Translations under genes and position numbers: made by a program | DNA from: Guadua angustifolia | Lineage: Eukaryota; Streptophyta; Magnoliopsida; Poales; Poaceae | Direction of reading: 5' to 3' | Assembly (NCBI GenBank): GCA_036346375.1 | Contig: CM070518.1 | Coordinates: forward strand, 2,860,182 to 2,924,181 | Length of the DNA: 64,000 nt | Shown here: one piece after another, positions 10,854 to 22,386 of the stretch | How the letters are laid out: each line of letters begins with the position of its first letter | Position numbering within the stretch: the first letter of the stretch is position 1 | Notes under the pieces: generated by a model | The model's input: only the letters and a program-made list of their open reading frames with translations | What the model was told of the DNA's origin: nothing | Databases searched by the model: none

Positions 10854-11537
10854 TCAAGTTGATTTATGAGGTATTCTCAAATGTTAGGTTGCTTTAAAAG
10901 CCTTCCTCACCACTGGGAAAAGTTATAAAAATTTATGACAACCTTACCTTAATTATCCAAATGCGATACTTGACATTTTAAATAAACCTAACAATTGATT
11001 ATCTTCCAAACAATATGTCTATAACAATGAATCAACAAATAACAAGCTTACTGGACCAACCAAAAAAGGCTAACAGCGCTATATCATAGCGGGCCAGAGC
11101 ATGATCAACAACAGGGATAGCCGAGCAAACAAGAATAGTGACAAAAACAGTAAGCTACATATTTGCAGAATGAGCATATATGACAAGATAATAATTGTGC
11201 TAATCAAGTATATAACAGAATGTAAATTGAGAATTAAACTTTGTTGTCACAAATAATCTATCTAGTCCCAAATCCTCACTGAACACAAGGCTCCACTTAT
11301 GCAAGGTCCTCAAGACAATCGATTGTCTTGCCCCTTTGCAAAGACAATAAAGAGAGTAATCACAGGAGATTGGGAATACTAACTAAACACCACCAGGCTA
11401 TCAGTATTATTTGGTTGGCACTTCAAAGATGTCCTGGATAACGATATCACCGTTGTAATATCACAGAATCATCGATGATTGTTTTGGAGAAACAAAGCCG
11501 TAATCCCCACAGTGAGGCAATTTACCAGGAGACCCGA
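10854..11537. other. No recognised feature
   Basis: AT-rich DNA between the CACTA right end and the gypsy LTR. It has a small palindrome CAAGACAATCGATTGTCTTG at about 11311. No gene or repeat family recognised. Confidence 0.4.
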
Positions 11538-11599
11538 TGTCGGCGTACTTTACGCCAGGGTACCCTCTCCGCCGCAGATAAGTAAGACCACGTGGTGGC

Positions 11600-12260
11600 C
11601 TGGCGAGCAGGCGGACGATCAGGCCCCACTCGTCTAGCGAGCGGCCCACACGGGCTCCGGGCGGCAAAGGGCGGTCAGCCCCACTCACGGGCGGGCGGCC
11701 CAAGGAGATCGAGGACAGCTCGCCACGGCGTCGGCCTCGAGGGCGGCTCGGCGAAAGCAAAGGGCTATCACCGCCTGCCGGGCGCGGCCCGAGGGGCCCG
11801 CGAGCAAAGCGGGCGATGGGAGTCGGCCCGTGGCGGCTCGGGCGAGTAGGCGGGCGATCAGCTCACTGGCGTCGGTCCCGTAAGCGGCTCGGGCGAAAAG
11901 GGCGACAGTCCCGCCACGGGCGCCGGTCCTCAGAGGGCGGCTCGGGCGAGCAGAGGGCGTCAGAGCCGCCACGGGCGCCGACTTCGAAGCGGCCGGGCGA
12001 GTAGGCAGCGATCGAGCCTAGCTCATTGGGTGTCGGCCTCGTGGTGGCTCTGGCGAGCGGCGGAATCGACAGCCACCGCCACGGGCGCTATAGCCCGAGG
12101 CGGCTTTGGCGAGTAGGCGGGCGTTCAGTTCTTCGCCGGGCGTCGCGCCACGTGGCGGCTGGCGAAAGCAAAGGGCGATCAAGCCTCGCTAGCCGGGCAA
12201 TGCCCATGTGGCGGCCTAGCAAGCAGGCGGGCGATCAGGCCCCTCTCGTCGGGCCACGCA
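11600..12260. repeat. GC-rich tandem array in LTR U3
   Basis: About ten diverged units of 51-59 bp around the motif CGGGCGAGTAGGCGGGCGAT and CCGCCACGGGCG (unit starts near 11840, 11891, 11942, 11994, 12049, 12108, 12161 and 12218). All ORFs in this stretch on both strands are by-products of the repeat. Confidence 0.8.
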
Positions 12261-12592
12261 GGCAACTAAAAGAATGAGAAGAAGGCTTCGCCTCGAAGTC
12301 TCCTTCCCCTGACACCCTATGTCAGGGCCATTTATTATGAAGAGATCTGCTGTCGACACGACGACAGCCCATCCCTCTGACGCCTCACACCTAACCCGTT
12401 GTAGGAATGTCACATCCCGGGCGGATTGGGCAAAGCTACACAGCGACATTAAATGGGGTTCAAAGGACAAGGCTACAGTGATGGGTGTAATAAATGAGTT
12501 GTGGATCAGTATGATAAGACCACAGTGATGGGTGTAATAAATGAATCATAGATCAGTATGATGTCACCTTCTCACCTGCCTGAGCCAGCCTA

Positions 12593-12602
12593 GGCTATAT
12601 AA
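12593..12602 (+). promoter_or_regulatory. LTR TATA box
   Basis: CTATATAAGG in the gypsy-type LTR, about 320 bp before its 3' end. Confidence 0.55.
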
Positions 12603-12915
12603 GGGAGTTTTGGTGCATGAAGAAGGGACGACCTGTTGACTAAGAGAAAAAGAGAAGGAGAATGAACTGAAAAAAGCACTATAACCAGCTCGATATATAT
12701 TAACAAAGATCTAGCAAGATGTAGGGCTATTACCGACACTAGGGGCCCGAACCTGGGTACTTCATTGTGTCCTTTGATCTGTTGATCTCTGGGATCCCTC
12801 GCGTGAGAGTCATTAGGGTTTTCGACCACGAAAATGCCCTCTACCGAACCTTAATCTCCGTTCTGGGAGACACCCTATCCACTGACAGGGTTCTGGTCAG
12901 CGAAATACGCCGACA

Positions 12916-13004
12916 ACCGAGATATAGCCGAAGCTGCACAAAGCATCAAAACCAACTTCCTGGCCTAGGGAAACGTCTTTGCTGACCACCTAGAACAGCC
13001 GGCC
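12916..13004 (+). other. Sequence interrupted by the solo copia LTR; continues at 14674
   Basis: Joining 12916-13004 to 14679 onward across the insertion gives a short frame, largely open with one stop (...IAEAAQSIKTNFLA, stop, GNVFADHLEQPA, then MLDQLQPQEIAQG). It may be a remnant of a retroelement gag. Not assigned to a family. Confidence 0.35.
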
Positions 13005-14673
13005 TAATAGCATCTAGGCCCCCTAATTTCTTTATTTAGTATTAATGATATGGTTTTGGTGCTAATGACTAAGTCAATAATTTCTAAGCTATGAAAAATA
13101 TTATGTGGAGCATCAAGATGTCTACTGAAATGACAAGGTTAAGGTTTCTTGTTACTAGTTTTGGCTTGGGAGATGATTCAAGTCAAGTAGCTAGGGTTAT
13201 TTTAGTTTGGTCGTACTATGAAGGGGGATGGTGCAGAAGCTAGTAAACTGGTTCACAAGGCTAAGACTAACTAGACTGCTTGGAGTTAGAAATTCTTTTG
13301 TCTTTCTTATTCTAAGTGTTTTCCCCGGACTAAAACTTCATTTCTTATTCCTTAAGTTCGGAGCAACCTTAGTCAGAAACCTTCTTTCACCGGACCAATC
13401 CTTTTAAATCTGGCGCCAAAAGACTTTCATCCTAACCAAGTGTTTCGCTTTCATGCCAGACCGATTTCCACCTTCTCTTACTTTAGTCCGGCACAGTTGT
13501 AATTCTCTCGGTTAGTACTTCCTTGTCCTAAAAAGTCTGCAAGATAAAACTCTATGAAATGTCATTCGTGGTGAACCAAATATATTAGTTCGGGATACTT
13601 GATAAAATTCTCAAATCCTCGCAGGACCATATTTTTCACTTCGTGGTGAAAGTTCCTTTGATAAGAAGCAAACCGAGCACACATCATTCACGCCGGACCA
13701 AACTCCCTAACTCAAATATATCAGTCCGACGCAAAAGCGTTTCTCTTGGTAAAGTTTTTTTGTCTTAGTTGAAAAATCCGTTGGCATAATATCCTTGAAA
13801 TACATCTACGGTGGACCAAATTACTTGGTCCAGCGCAAGTGTATATCTCTCATTGCTTTGACGGACCAAATCTTTCAATATTCCCATGTATGACGAACCA
13901 AATTTTTCGGTCCGGCGTAAATAGCCGAAATTGGTTCGAGGTACATAGAATAAGTATCGCTAGATTTTTTTGCTAAGTCCGTGGCAAAACGTGTTAAGCT
14001 AAATTTTGACACTCTGACACGTCCAACGATCACAGTGGTAAGTGTAATGGCTATTTCCTGTCCAAATGCGTATATAAACATTTTCTGAGCCATCTACCAC
14101 ATATCTTTTTGATCTCCTTGGAATTCAAGCACTCGACTGCACTTCACTCTCAACTCTTAAAAACTTAACTCTTCTTGAGTTTTTAGCTCCAAGATTAAGT
14201 TTAGTAGTGCTGTTATAAGTGAATCAAGAGACAGGGGTTGTGCAGAGTCTATTACTCTTGGGTCTTAGTAATCCTAGACGGCTTGGAGGCAGTGAAGGTG
14301 CGACCTGTCCAAAGGTGTTTATGGAAGGCCACCTTATTTATGAGAGGTTTGGAACTCACCTCACCGGAGTGGTGGAAGAGTTGCCCTAGTGAAGACCAAG
14401 GCTACTGCGACTAGCTTTGGGGAGCTATACTTCGAGGAGAAGTGCTCCAACGTGGAGTAGGAGGGAGGCTCCGAACCACGGAATAAAATCCTTGTGTCTC
14501 CTGTGCTCTTTATCTTTATTAAGTTATTTTTTGCTGCAATTCATTGATTGAGTTTTATATTGTCATAGTGCTTTAGTTAATTAGTACTTGAGATAGTTAT
14601 CAACTCTGTTCCTAAGAAGTTAAAATTTGAAAAAGTTACCTATTCACCCCCTCTAGGCCAACTTGATCCTTCA
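13005..14673 (-). mobile_element. Solo LTR of a Sirevirus-like Ty1/copia element
   Basis: On the minus strand it starts TGAAGGATCAAGTTGGCC (14673) and ends GGGGCCTAGATGCTATTA (13005; the final CA has become TA). The flanking pentamer CGGCC is present on both sides (13000-13004 and 14674-14678), a perfect 5-bp target duplication. No primer-binding site or coding region adjoins it, so it is a solo LTR left by LTR-LTR recombination. It aligns along its 13005-14165 part with the LTR at 53692-54740. Several GGACCAAAT...TTGGTCC palindromes lie at about 13680-13930. Confidence 0.9.
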
Positions 14674-15209
14674 CGGCCATGCTTGACCAATTGCAACCAC
14701 AAGAGATAGCACAAGGCCCCTCTAAATCCACCACAACAGAGTCTCAAGAATCGACCAACGAGCACAGTCGGCTCATAAGCATGGCCACAGAGAGGTTCCC
14801 CAGCCACACCCTGCCTTCATCCAAGAAGTCTCAAATCAAAGGTCTAGGGTTCCACACAACAACCTCGGATTGCATGCAGTAGCGGCCTCCACAAGATGAG
14901 ATGAGTAAAAAACAAGACCGCAGATTACAAGAGAGCAATGGAAAGGCAAGATTCAAGCTGGAGCTCAAGCAAAACAAGTGGATTTGGAATCAGCAAAAAG
15001 GGAAAAGTGGAGATGTTCTATACCGTTTTTTTTTCCAGAAGAAGCACCTCCATGCTTAAAAGGAGCTCAGGAAACAAAGGAGAGGAGCAACGACAGCCGG
15101 AGAGATCGCGCCACACCGCCACTTGCGGGGCGGCCAAGCCGTGGGACTCGATCGCCGTCACCTCTCCATTCCCCCTTATGGTTGTGTGCTGCTCGAGATA
15201 GGGCATCGA
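14674..15209. other. Unassigned DNA
   Basis: Begins with the second CGGCC and the continuation of the split frame (to a stop at 14880). The rest has no recognised coding content. The copia integrase remnant starts at about 15210. Confidence 0.4.
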
Positions 15210-17700
15210 GGTGTCTTATCTTGGCAACCTGAGCCGGCTGGGTTGGCTTCGCCCGAAGGGCCATGCCAACCTAGTTGGCCCGAAGGTCTCTTTAGTGCAT
15301 GGACTAAGGACTCGGCATTCTCTAGCGTGGTATTTATCTCCCCCTAATGCTGAAAAAATATCCTTAGTACAATCAGCGTACCGAGCTGTGTATAGATCCC
15401 CTGTCATAGGCTCTAGGTATTTTATTACACGACGGATATTCATAACCTTCATAGATCCTCAACTTCTAGTGAAGTCCTATGGTTGTACGCTGTGGTGGAG
15501 AGATTGGCATGCATACAACACAACCAAATTTTCATAGATGGGAAATACTTAATTCTTTTCCACGCACTATCTACAACGAAAAAATTTCATAATATACAGT
15601 TGGTCTGAGTTGAATTATTACCACAGTATGCAGCACTGCGTAGCTCCAACAACTGGTGGGAAGCCAACTATTCTGCAAGAGCGGCCAAGCAATATGATAA
15701 GGTTTATTCTTTTAATGACTCTGCAAGGCCATTTTAAGTGTGGACATTAGGTACGAGATGTTCTATATTAATTCTCAGAGCCATATAATAATCATTAAAT
15801 ACTTTGAGATAAACTTGCCAGTATTGCCTATTCAAATAGACTTGATCCTTTCTTCTGGAAAGTAGGCTCTTAACTTAATAATTTGGGCAATTAATTTTGG
15901 TAGAAGCATGATTCCTAGTAGATAAGAGACCTACAAAGGATCATCTAGTAGAAGCATCTATCAGTACCATAAAATTTCTTAAAAGGGGCCCAACATGGGT
16001 TGAATAGCCCACAAATATCATCTTGAATCTTCTTTAGGAAATTCAATGATTCTTTCTTAACTTTTTAGGTAAGAATATCTAACTATAAGCTTTCCTATAA
16101 CACAAACAGGGTATAAGAAATCTTCAGGTCTAGGAAATCCTTTATGCTATAGCCAACAGAATTATTAATTATTCTTATTTAGATTCAACTCAAGATAACC
16201 CAGTCGATCTACTAGATTTTAATCATTTCTGGGTTTTTATCGTAATACAAACTTTAGGTTTTATATGTGTATAATATAACTAGAGGAGAATGAACGAACA
16301 TTTTTTTCAACCACACATTTATTACACCCATTAAACTTAGTCATGAGTAGGTATTCTGTACCATCCTTATTTTTGTCTCCATATGAAAACGATTTAGACC
16401 AATGTCTTTAAAACTTAAGAAAGTATGATTGGACTCATGGTATAATATGGCATTCTTCCGGTGCCAACTGTGAGAGTATTGCTTCTAGCGATAGTCATAA
16501 TATTTTAAATTCACTTAGTGTGGTACAATTGTCTTCTAAACAGATTTTCTCCTCCACTATTAGATTATACTTTATTCTATATTAGAAGTATGATTTATCA
16601 ATCAAACAATTGTTGCATCAGGAAGAAACTGTAGAATATAGAATAAACATAGCACAATTAAACAAATATCTGGGAAATATCAATTTATTCAATCTTAAAT
16701 GATAATCGCTCAACAGGAGTGTAGACCAAATGTTCATTCAAGAACTAGGCTAAATTGATAAGGAGACTTATAAGGAATATGTGACATAGACTAGCAAAGT
16801 GAACGAATACTTAGGAGACTAATCCAGGTCTCCATATGAGTGATATATGTCCTTCTGGGACTCCTCGAACTTTATAATTTCAAGAACCATATTATCACAT
16901 TTCTCAGCACTCGTATCAACAACAGGTTGAACGGTGAACTATGATTCAACATTGTTTACCCCCAGGTCTTATTGATTTTTTCAATGAATTTTGTGTAAAA
17001 GTCTACCACATGCTTCGGGATGCAATAGTTGCATGACCAATGGCCAATGCATCCATACTTAAAACAGGGTTATTTAAGATTTGCAAACTTACTTCTGGAA
17101 GTCCCTGACCTTTTACCTTTACTTTTCCACTACAAATTACCTCTTCCCCTTATCCCTTTTTTTCATTTGGTGCTTCGAGCACAGCAAGACTTCTATTAGG
17201 AAGTACGTGATGATTCTTCACTAGGAGTTCATCATATTTTTTTGCTTCTAGCAAAATGCATATAAGCTCGAAGTATTTCTAGTACTTGGTATGATGATAC
17301 TATTATAGAGTATCCTTATATTGTGGTGGAAGATGCATATCCTAAAAGCACAGAAGGATCCATTCGCACTGTGCTTCTAGCAATAGGAGGGATCTTTGCA
17401 TGTTATATATTTTTCACTTGGGGAATTCAAAAGTACCAGCTAGTCATCTTCCACCAACTATTTGGCTTTCAGGTCTGTATGAAGATGGTGCCTCAGGAGG
17501 TGTAGGGGTACCAGCTTCAGACTGGAAAAACAGTATCTCTAAAAGATCGAGCTACGAGATTAATATTAGTATTCATTGCCCAGGTAAGTTAATTGTTGCC
17601 ATTCAGGGCAAACTTGATAATTTCCTTCTTTGCGATGTCCAACATATCCTATTTCTATTTATGCAAAATGACTTTTACTACTGGTAAAATTATTATATTG
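15210..17700 (-). pseudogene. Ty1/copia gag-protease-integrase remnant
   Basis: Read on the minus strand from 17700 downward: a gag start of the type FALNGNN-LTWAM (about 17615-17580), YDELLVKNHH (about 17230), a decayed zinc knuckle CFKYGCIGHWSCNYC (about 17070-17030), then after AT-rich decay an integrase core with GDICGLFNPCWAP-like and LIDASTR (about 16000-15940), LSTRNHAFTKIIAQIIKL (about 15930-15870), HTQNGLAESLIKRI (about 15730-15690), and a post-integrase block IKYLEPMTGDLYTARYADC (about 15425-15370) and ALGGDK. Stops and indels are frequent. Reverse transcriptase is missing: homology ends near 15210. The family resembles grass copia elements whose gag has the UBN2-like fold. Its leader appears to continue at 18.4-18.76 kb and 34.0-34.9 kb. 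Confidence 0.8.
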
Positions 17701-18450
17701 CATACTCACTCTTCAATCAGTAAAGGTTGGTCTATATCTATTTAGTAGATAATTATCTAAAATTTTCCAGAATTTTCCTAACAATTTTCATACTTTTCTG
17801 CTAATCATTAAGCAATTTACAGAATTACCAATTAACAAAAAAATAACTTTCAACATGAATTAATCATGGCATAATGCTAAGAATATTAATCCAGAGACTT
17901 AAAGCTCTCAAATGCTATCTAGTAATTTTTGGAATTTTTCTAGCATTTTTCATGTTTTTTGTTAATTACCAAGTAATCTTCAGAATTACGGAATAACAAG
18001 AAATAATATGTCCAGCACATATAAACATGAAAAACATGCTAATAAAATTAATCTAGCATCATGACACTGAGCGATGGGTCATACACATTTTTTCATAATT
18101 TTCTATTATTTTCTGTTAATTACTAAGCAATTTTCAGAATTACCTAAATAACAAAAAATAAATTCAGCACATATGAGACATGGCATAAAGCTAGAAAATA
18201 AATTCAGAGTATGAAACTTCCAAATATGTGCTAAATATCAATTTTCCAAATTTTACGGAAGTCCATAAACGCAAAAACACAATTTTTTTAGTGAATGACA
18301 TGAACTTTTTAGAATTTATAAAACTATTTTTGAAACCTGATGAAAACCCGAGGGGCAAAAAGGTAAAATCCCTTATTTTATATATTTTTTCTTCTGGAAA
18401 AACGACAATATTCGGATGCGGTACTAATGAATTTATTTAGCCTATAGCCA
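17701..18450. repeat. AT-rich diverged tandem repeats
   Basis: Roughly three copies of a unit of about 150-170 bp (near 17765, 17930 and 18085), each with TTTTCTGTTAATTACTAAGC or a variant and CAGAATTACC followed by AACAAAAAATAA. No coding content. Probably part of the copia leader or an older insertion. Confidence 0.55.
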
Positions 18451-18757
18451 AAAGTCGTGAGATCCATTTGGAATGGAGGCTGCTAGGGTTTCATTCCCTA
18501 GGCAAAAACCAAGCGGCGCAAAGGCTAGGAACCCGGCGGCCGTGTCAGGGTGAGGGCCAAGCGGTCGTCGCATTAGACGAGACGGCTAGCGGAGCAACCA
18601 CGACGGTCGGCGCAGTGGGTTCATCAGCGGGCGTTGATGCGGGAGTCGAAGCTCCATGCCTGCCGCGTTTCGCGTGTAAGCACAGAAACCGAACTGCCGG
18701 TGCGAGGCCACCCGAGCGGGAGGCGATGTGGTGCTTCTGGCGCAGAGGTTCGACCAC
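18451..18757. other. GC-rich stretch before the split gypsy LTR; likely copia leader
   Basis: No gene recognised. It should be continuous with 34028 onward if the 18758-34027 block is an insertion. The flanking pentamers ACCAC (18753-18757) and GCCAC (34028-34032) match 4 of 5. Confidence 0.45.
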
Positions 18758-19455
18758 TGTAACATCCCAAAATTTGGCCTAATTTAAAATTTTGGAGTTA
18801 TTTGAATTTATCTGAATTTTTTGAATTTTTGGGATTTATTTGGATTTAATTGAAATTAATTTAAATTATCCTTCTCTTGAATAATTAAATTTCAGAAAGT
18901 TAATTATCAAAAATAAATAAAAATATTTTATTTGAGCTCTAAATGCCTTGAAATATTTTCTGGAATTTTTCTAGAATTTTTCGGGTATTTTTAGTGCCCT
19001 AATTAATTACTTTGATTTTCTAGAATTAATTTAAATGTTAAAAGTCGGAAAACACCTCGCTACAGTGCTGGGCCGAGCCCAACACTGTGCGTGCATTCAG
19101 CTGGAACCCTAGCGCCGCGCGCTCCGGGCCGTGCGATCTTCATCGGACGGCTGATAATGAGCCGCGTCGCCAATTCACGAGAGCTGTTGGATCGTAGTAG
19201 CTTGCGCCGCCAGGATTTCGCCACGTGGCGCTGGGTAGCCGAACCGTTATTCGCCCTGGGCCGTTGGATTGCAATCGGACGGTGCGGATGGATGTCACCA
19301 GACGGGAGGGAGCGAGCAAAGGCGCCGCGTTGGGTTGGCCGATAAGATTGGCGGTGGATTTTGCGCTGTTCAAGGCATCTCGACGGCCGTCTTTGTGGCG
19401 CATTTAATCGTCCTTCGCCCGCACATTTGGTCCGTTTGCCTGTTAGTACTGTCTT
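18758..19455 (+). mobile_element. Outer gypsy solo LTR, left piece
   Basis: Starts TGTAACATCCCAAAATTTGG, the same start as the inner element's LTR but otherwise a distinct subfamily. Its 3' part lies at 30913-34027. The interruption is the full-length element 19456-30912. Confidence 0.75.
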
Positions 19456-22370
19456 TGTAACATCCCAAAATTTCAGCTTTTCAATTAATTAATATTATTT
19501 TATTGCTAAATATGATTTTTGTAAATTTTCTGAATTTATTTGGATTTTCTGGGATTTATTTGAATTATTTGAAATTAAATAATATTACCTTCTATTAAAG
19601 ATTAATTATAAATATATAAATCCGAATAAAGTTTTTGTGAAAATATTTTAATTAAGTCAAGAAGGTTTCAAAGTATTTTTGAGAATTTTCCGAATTTTAG
19701 AATATTTTTACTACCTTAAATAAATCAGTTTATTTTCGGAATTAAATTGAATCGAAAAATCCGGAATAATTGTGTGAACGAAGAACGGGCCCGCCAAGAT
19801 TATCAGGCGACTCGGCGGGTTTAAAAGGATTAACGCCATCGCTGGATCTTGATCCAACGGCCTTCATCATCCGAATCAAAAGGAAACCCTAACGTGATCT
19901 TGACCGACGGATGCGATCGACGCCCGTGGTCATCTTGTCCGAAGTCGAGACTCGCCGCCAGATCCGAGCCGAGTTCTGCGCCGCCGTCCTTCCTTGTTTA
20001 GCGTGTTCTCGGGTATAAATAGAGGCCCGAGCCCTCCGAAACTCACCTTGAGCCGCCGCCTTTTCCTCACGCACCGCCGCCGAGGAGCACCGAGGAGCCC
20101 ACGCGCCGTCGCCGGAGTTCTATGGAGGTCGCGCCGGGTCTACATTGTCGCCGAGTACCTCTTTCACTAAGAGAGCTGCGGACTCGAGGTCGCCGTGTCG
20201 TGCTTCGTCTGCGCCGCTGTTCGTTGGTCATCGGGGAGTGCCGGAACGCCGCCGAGCTAGTCGTCGTCTTCATCACCGGCGAGATCAAGCCACCGGGTTT
20301 TCATTGCTGCTCGGAAGCTCCATGGGCCGTCTGATCATCAACGGGCTGACGAGATAGCGCCACGCCACTCAGGTGAACAGAAACCGCACGGGTAAGCGTG
20401 AGCCGTCGATCACCAGATCAACGAACCACAATCTGCCACGTCGCTACCGCATCGATCGGCGGAAAAATCAGAATTTCCTTTATAAAAATAATTCGCTAAA
20501 ATCGGATTTATGAATTAGGGTTTATTTTCAGGATTTTCAAACTTCAAAACGCGATAACTTTTGCATACGAACTCCGATTGAGGTGATTCAAATTCCTAAA
20601 AATTTTAAAATTGAGATCTTTCTAATGGTGGCTTTTATTTGAATTTTTGAATTGTTTGCTCTTTGGTTTTGGTTTTTATTTGCTTTTCTCTCTCGATTCG
20701 CGTAGACGTTGAATTGTGCGAGGCTTCGGAAGGGGATCTTGTAGCTCAAGAATTATTTTCAGACCAAGACCAGGAGCTTAACGAAGGCAAGTTGTGCTTT
20801 GATCATGTTGCACCCATAAATTAGATTGCATGCTATTTTGATTTACCTTATCACTTGTTATTTTATGTATAAATGATTTCAACATAAATTTGGGATTAGC
20901 TACCATACCCTTTGAATTACACCCTACCTTGTTAGTTGTATGCCATGATCCACTTGTCACCCTAGGTTGGTTAATTATAGTTGGATAAATAGAAAATCAA
21001 CATGGGTGGTTAGACCGAATTATAGATGCTTAGCCATGCCACGTCATCACATGCTCATGAAATATTGCTTATTAATCTTGACTAATGGAATATGGAACTA
21101 TGATGATAATTTGTGGGCCATGTGTGGTCGCACAAAGAGATTGAGTTGTTGTGACAGCGGAGTCACGCAACGATGTTGATTTGTGAAGAGCACGTGGTGT
21201 TTGGTAATCGACTGGGGTGGGAAAAATGATTTAGACTGGGGCAAGTGGCAAGATTGTTTCTGGTGGGCCAAGAGTGGCAACTGGGCGGTCGTATTTGGTT
21301 TTTATTGGTTTTGGATATTTGAGATTATCTCTGGTTAGTCTTGCCTCGGTCAGTTAAGGACTTAACCTTGCAAGCCTTTGACCTGAGTCAATCATGCAGC
21401 CACACGTCTGTTATGGGGCAGCCTAGCTAACTAATTTGCAAATGCTTAACTTAAGTGCTATCTTGGTGGTGTGAGTCCGGGTGTATGGGGGAAACTCACA
21501 TGGCGCAAGAGGGGGGCCCTGTTGTGGTGGTATAGCCCTTCATGTTGAAACCTTAGCGGGTAGCATCGGGTTAAGAGGATGCATTGTAAAGGCTTTGTTA
21601 TAATCGTCACTTTGTGTGGTGCATGGTTATATCGTGTGGGTAAAGTGCATAACCTCTCGCAGAGTGTACAATCTATTCGGATAGCCGTGCTCACTAGATT
21701 GAGCAAAGCTCGGGATTACAAATCAAGGGTTAGACTTTTGCAAAATGGAAACTTGGGATGGATGGCAGGATGTCATGTGGAAAATGGAACTTGATTTAGG
21801 ATAAACACTTGGGTGATTTAAGAATATTGGAATCTACTTATTGTTGTTATTTGTTTTATCGTCTTTTCAATCTACATATTGTTTACGCTTGAAAATCTTT
21901 ATATCGCTTATGAACTACTTAGCCTTTCCTTTGGAATAAGCCTTACATATAGCTATGATAGAATTGCATTCTCAGGCACAACTTGTTGAGTATGTTGTAT
22001 ACTCACCCTTGCCTACAAACACCAAACAACAGTGGAGGAGTCATCGCCCGTGTTGGAGGAGGACTTTCAGGTGGACGCGAGTCACTAGGCCAAGCCTTGT
22101 CGACGCCTGTGGTGTATCGATGAGTCACTACGCCTTCATCTTTTTTCATTGCATTCGTCTTACTTTATCTTAGACTTGCCCATGTGACTGAATAAATGTA
22201 AGTGATCATAAGATCATACACTAGTTATATTGAATAAATGAAGTCTTATTATTATTATCGTTGTGTATGATGTGATGCTTACCGATGTTAAGCTGTGTGC
22301 ACTAGTAATTGATCCTGGGACTAGTGCGGTAAAGACAGTGGGTCCGAATTGGTAAATTCGGGTCCCTACA
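19456..22370 (+). repeat. 5' LTR of the inner gypsy element
   Basis: 2915 bp, TG...CA. A TATA box GGGTATAAATAGAGGC is near 20010. ORFs inside are not genes. Alike along its whole length to 27981-30912 with scattered substitutions and small indels, most in the GC-rich part. Confidence 0.92.
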
Positions 22371-22374
22371 GAGG

Positions 22375-22386
22375 TGGTATTAGAGC
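22375..22386 (+). other. Primer-binding site
   Basis: TGGTATTAGAGC, 4 bp after the LTR. One base from the common TGGTATCAGAGC (initiator Met-tRNA) site. Confidence 0.8.

Larger units (their letters stand above)
11538..12915 (+). mobile_element. Ty3/gypsy-type LTR, probably solo
   Basis: Begins TGTCGGCGTACTTTACGCC and ends AAATACGCCGACA, so the ends are 5'-TG...CA-3' with inverted TGTCGG/CCGACA. The flanking pentamers CCCGA (11533-11537) and ACCGA (12916-12920) match 4 of 5. U3 is a GC-rich tandem array. A TATA box lies at about 12595, and GGGGCCCGAACCTGGGTA at 12742 is typical of grass gypsy LTRs near R/U5. No primer-binding site or polyprotein follows. It could instead be the 5' LTR of an element whose body has decayed. 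Confidence 0.65.

Noticed and set aside
11461..12277. Several GC-rich frames on both strands
   Set aside because: By-products of the tandem array in the LTR.
17323..17687. Plus-strand frames of 60 and 95 codons
   Set aside because: Antisense of the decayed copia gag.
19889..20357. Frames in the gypsy LTR, repeated near 28421-28882
   Set aside because: They lie in the GC-rich leader part of both LTRs and are not conserved as frames between the two.
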